Origin: an uncultured Oscillibacter sp.
Lineage (GTDB): Bacteria > Bacillota > Clostridia > Oscillospirales > Oscillospiraceae
Assembly: GCA_910584075.1 (NCBI GenBank)
Contig: CAJTZI010000079.1
Coordinates: 1-6,840 of the forward strand
Length of the DNA: 6,840 bases
Reading direction: 5' to 3'
Shown here: piece after piece, positions 5,973 to 6,840 of the stretch
How positions within the stretch are numbered: position 1 is the stretch's first letter
Layout of the letters: each line of letters opens with the position of its first letter
Program-made: the position numbers and the translations under genes
The notes under the pieces: generated by a model
The model's input: only the letters and a program-made list of their open reading frames with translations
Database searches by the model: none
What the model was told of the DNA's origin: nothing

Positions 5973-6743
5973 ATGCAAGAACTGGAACGCCAATTCCACA
6001 TCAACTGCGTCCCCGGGGACGTGGGCCGCTACTGCATCCTGGCGGGGGACCCGGGGAGGGTGCCCGCCATCGCCGCGCTGTTTGACGGCGCGAAGCAGGT
6101 GGCCTGCAACCGGGAGTACAACGTCTGGACCGGTACCCTGCTGGGGGAGAAGGTCACCGCCTGCTCCACCGGCATCGGCGGGCCCTCCACGGCCATCGCG
6201 GTGGAGGAGCTCCACAAGTGCGGGGCGGACACCTTCCTCCGCACCGGTACCTGCGGCGGCATCGACCTGGACGTGCAGGCGGGAGACATCGTGGTGGCCA
6301 CCGGGGCCATCCGCTACGAGCACACCAGCCTGGAGTACGCCCCCATCGAGTTCCCGGCGGTGCCGGACTACGAGGCCACCGGATGTCTGGCACGGGCGGC
6401 GGAAAACCTGGGCCTGCCGGTGCACCTGGGGGTGGTGCAGTGCAAGGACAGCTTCTACGGCCAGCACAGCCCCGACGCATCCCCCGTCTCCTACGAGCTG
6501 AAAGCCAAATGGGAGAGCTGGAAGCGCCTGGGGGTAAAAGCCAGCGAGATGGAGTCGGCAGCTCTGTTCGTCATCGCGGCGGCCCTCCGCTGCCGGGCCG
6601 CGTCCTGCTTCCACGTCATCTGGAACCAGGAGCGAGAGGCCGCGGGACTGGACCAGAAGATGACCGAGGACACCTCCACCTCCGTCCGGACGGCGGTAGA
6701 GGGACTGAAGTTGCTGATCCGGGCGGACCGGGAAAAGCAATAG
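5973..6743 (+). CDS. udp: Uridine phosphorylase
   Basis: The enzyme (EC 2.4.2.3) reversibly splits uridine and phosphate into uracil and ribose-1-phosphate in cytosolic pyrimidine salvage. The 256 residues belong to the nucleoside phosphorylase NP-I family and resemble E. coli Udp throughout. GDPGR (25-29) and R47 are phosphate-site elements, as is FLRTGTCGG (88-96) with R90. CSTGIGGPSTAIAVEEL (64-80) is nearly identical to the E. coli motif, LEYAPIEFPAVPDYE (120-134) follows, and SEMESAALF (191-199) supplies the ribose-binding Met-Glu pair. The uracil-side loop reads FYGQHSPD (161-168), so the E. coli arginine that reads uracil is not obviously present. I believe this version is common in Gram-positive members. 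ATG 5973 is preferred to GTG 5964 because GAGGTGA (5961-5967) is correctly spaced only for the ATG. A promoter lies directly upstream. No terminator is seen after the TAG. Confidence 0.95.
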   Translation: MQELERQFHINCVPGDVGRYCILAGDPGRVPAIAALFDGAKQVACNREYNVWTGTLLGEKVTACSTGIGGPSTAIAVEELHKCGADTFLRTGTCGGIDLDVQAGDIVVATGAIRYEHTSLEYAPIEFPAVPDYEATGCLARAAENLGLPVHLGVVQCKDSFYGQHSPDASPVSYELKAKWESWKRLGVKASEMESAALFVIAAALRCRAASCFHVIWNQEREAAGLDQKMTEDTSTSVRTAVEGLKLLIRADREKQ

Positions 6744-6828
6744 CGAAAAACGCCCCGGAGAGATTGATATGCTCCCTCTATAAGAGACAGAGAAAAAGAA
6801 AACTGTCGCTTAAAGGGGGAACAAAACT
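6744..6828 (+). other. Intergenic region after the uridine phosphorylase gene
   Basis: This 85-base spacer is more A/T-rich than the genes. It holds two weak inverted repeats, GGAG/CTCC (6757-6760/6772-6775) and GACAG/CTGTC (6786-6790/6803-6807), neither followed by a T-run, so no intrinsic terminator can be called. TTGATA (6764-6769) and TATAAG (6779-6784) look like promoter halves but are only nine bases apart, too close to work together. It ends in a good ribosome binding site for the next gene. Confidence 0.4.
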
Positions 6829-6840
6829 ATGCCGCATAAA
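6829..6840 (+). CDS. Start of the next gene (first four codons, product unknown)
   Basis: An ATG at 6829 is preceded by AAAGGGGGA (6812-6820) with an eight-base gap, a convincing ribosome binding site of the same style as that before 1255. Only the codons for Met-Pro-His-Lys fall inside the window, so the product cannot be named. Confidence 0.6.

Noticed and set aside
5502..6740. Open frame of 412 codons on the - strand opposite the cysteine-rich gene and udp
   Set aside because: It spans two real + strand genes and their promoter and shows no domain. It is a composition effect.

Overview
The window looks like a piece of chromosome from a GC-rich member of the Firmicutes, most likely a gut clostridium of the Oscillospiraceae type. 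The basis is the gene order era - yqzL - recO, a MutS2 with a Smr tail, strong G/C preference at third codon positions, and AGGAGG-type ribosome binding sites. The family-level placement is inference. No phage, CRISPR, defence or transposase genes are present, and I did not find a new enzymatic system.

Layout. Positions 1-338 hold no confident gene. They contain a strongly structured 167-bp inverted-repeat element (73-239), which is either a MITE-like repeat or a structured RNA. All genes then read on the + strand: era (339-1238), a pyridoxamine-phosphate-oxidase-like flavoprotein (1255-1677), a 38-residue YqzL-type protein (1744-1860), recO from a GTG start (1903-2673), an uncharacterised CxxC protein broken by a one-base frameshift (2707-3151), mutS2 (3154-5547), a cysteine-rich uncharacterised 117-residue protein (5556-5909) and a uridine phosphorylase (5973-6743). 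The first codons of another gene begin at 6829.

How it works together. The genes from era to the cysteine-rich protein are 2 to about 66 bases apart, each with its own ribosome binding site. I see no intrinsic terminator between them, so they are probably co-transcribed. The theme is ribosome and genome upkeep: Era acts in 30S assembly, RecO in recombinational repair, and MutS2 in stalled-ribosome handling and/or recombination control. The uridine phosphorylase has its own extended -10 promoter (5917-5945) and appears to start a separate transcription unit for nucleoside salvage.

Points most worth a second look are the folded element ahead of era, the frameshift at 2773-2785, the G-run/C-run leader of recO with two mutually exclusive folds, and the two uncharacterised cysteine-containing families beside mutS2.
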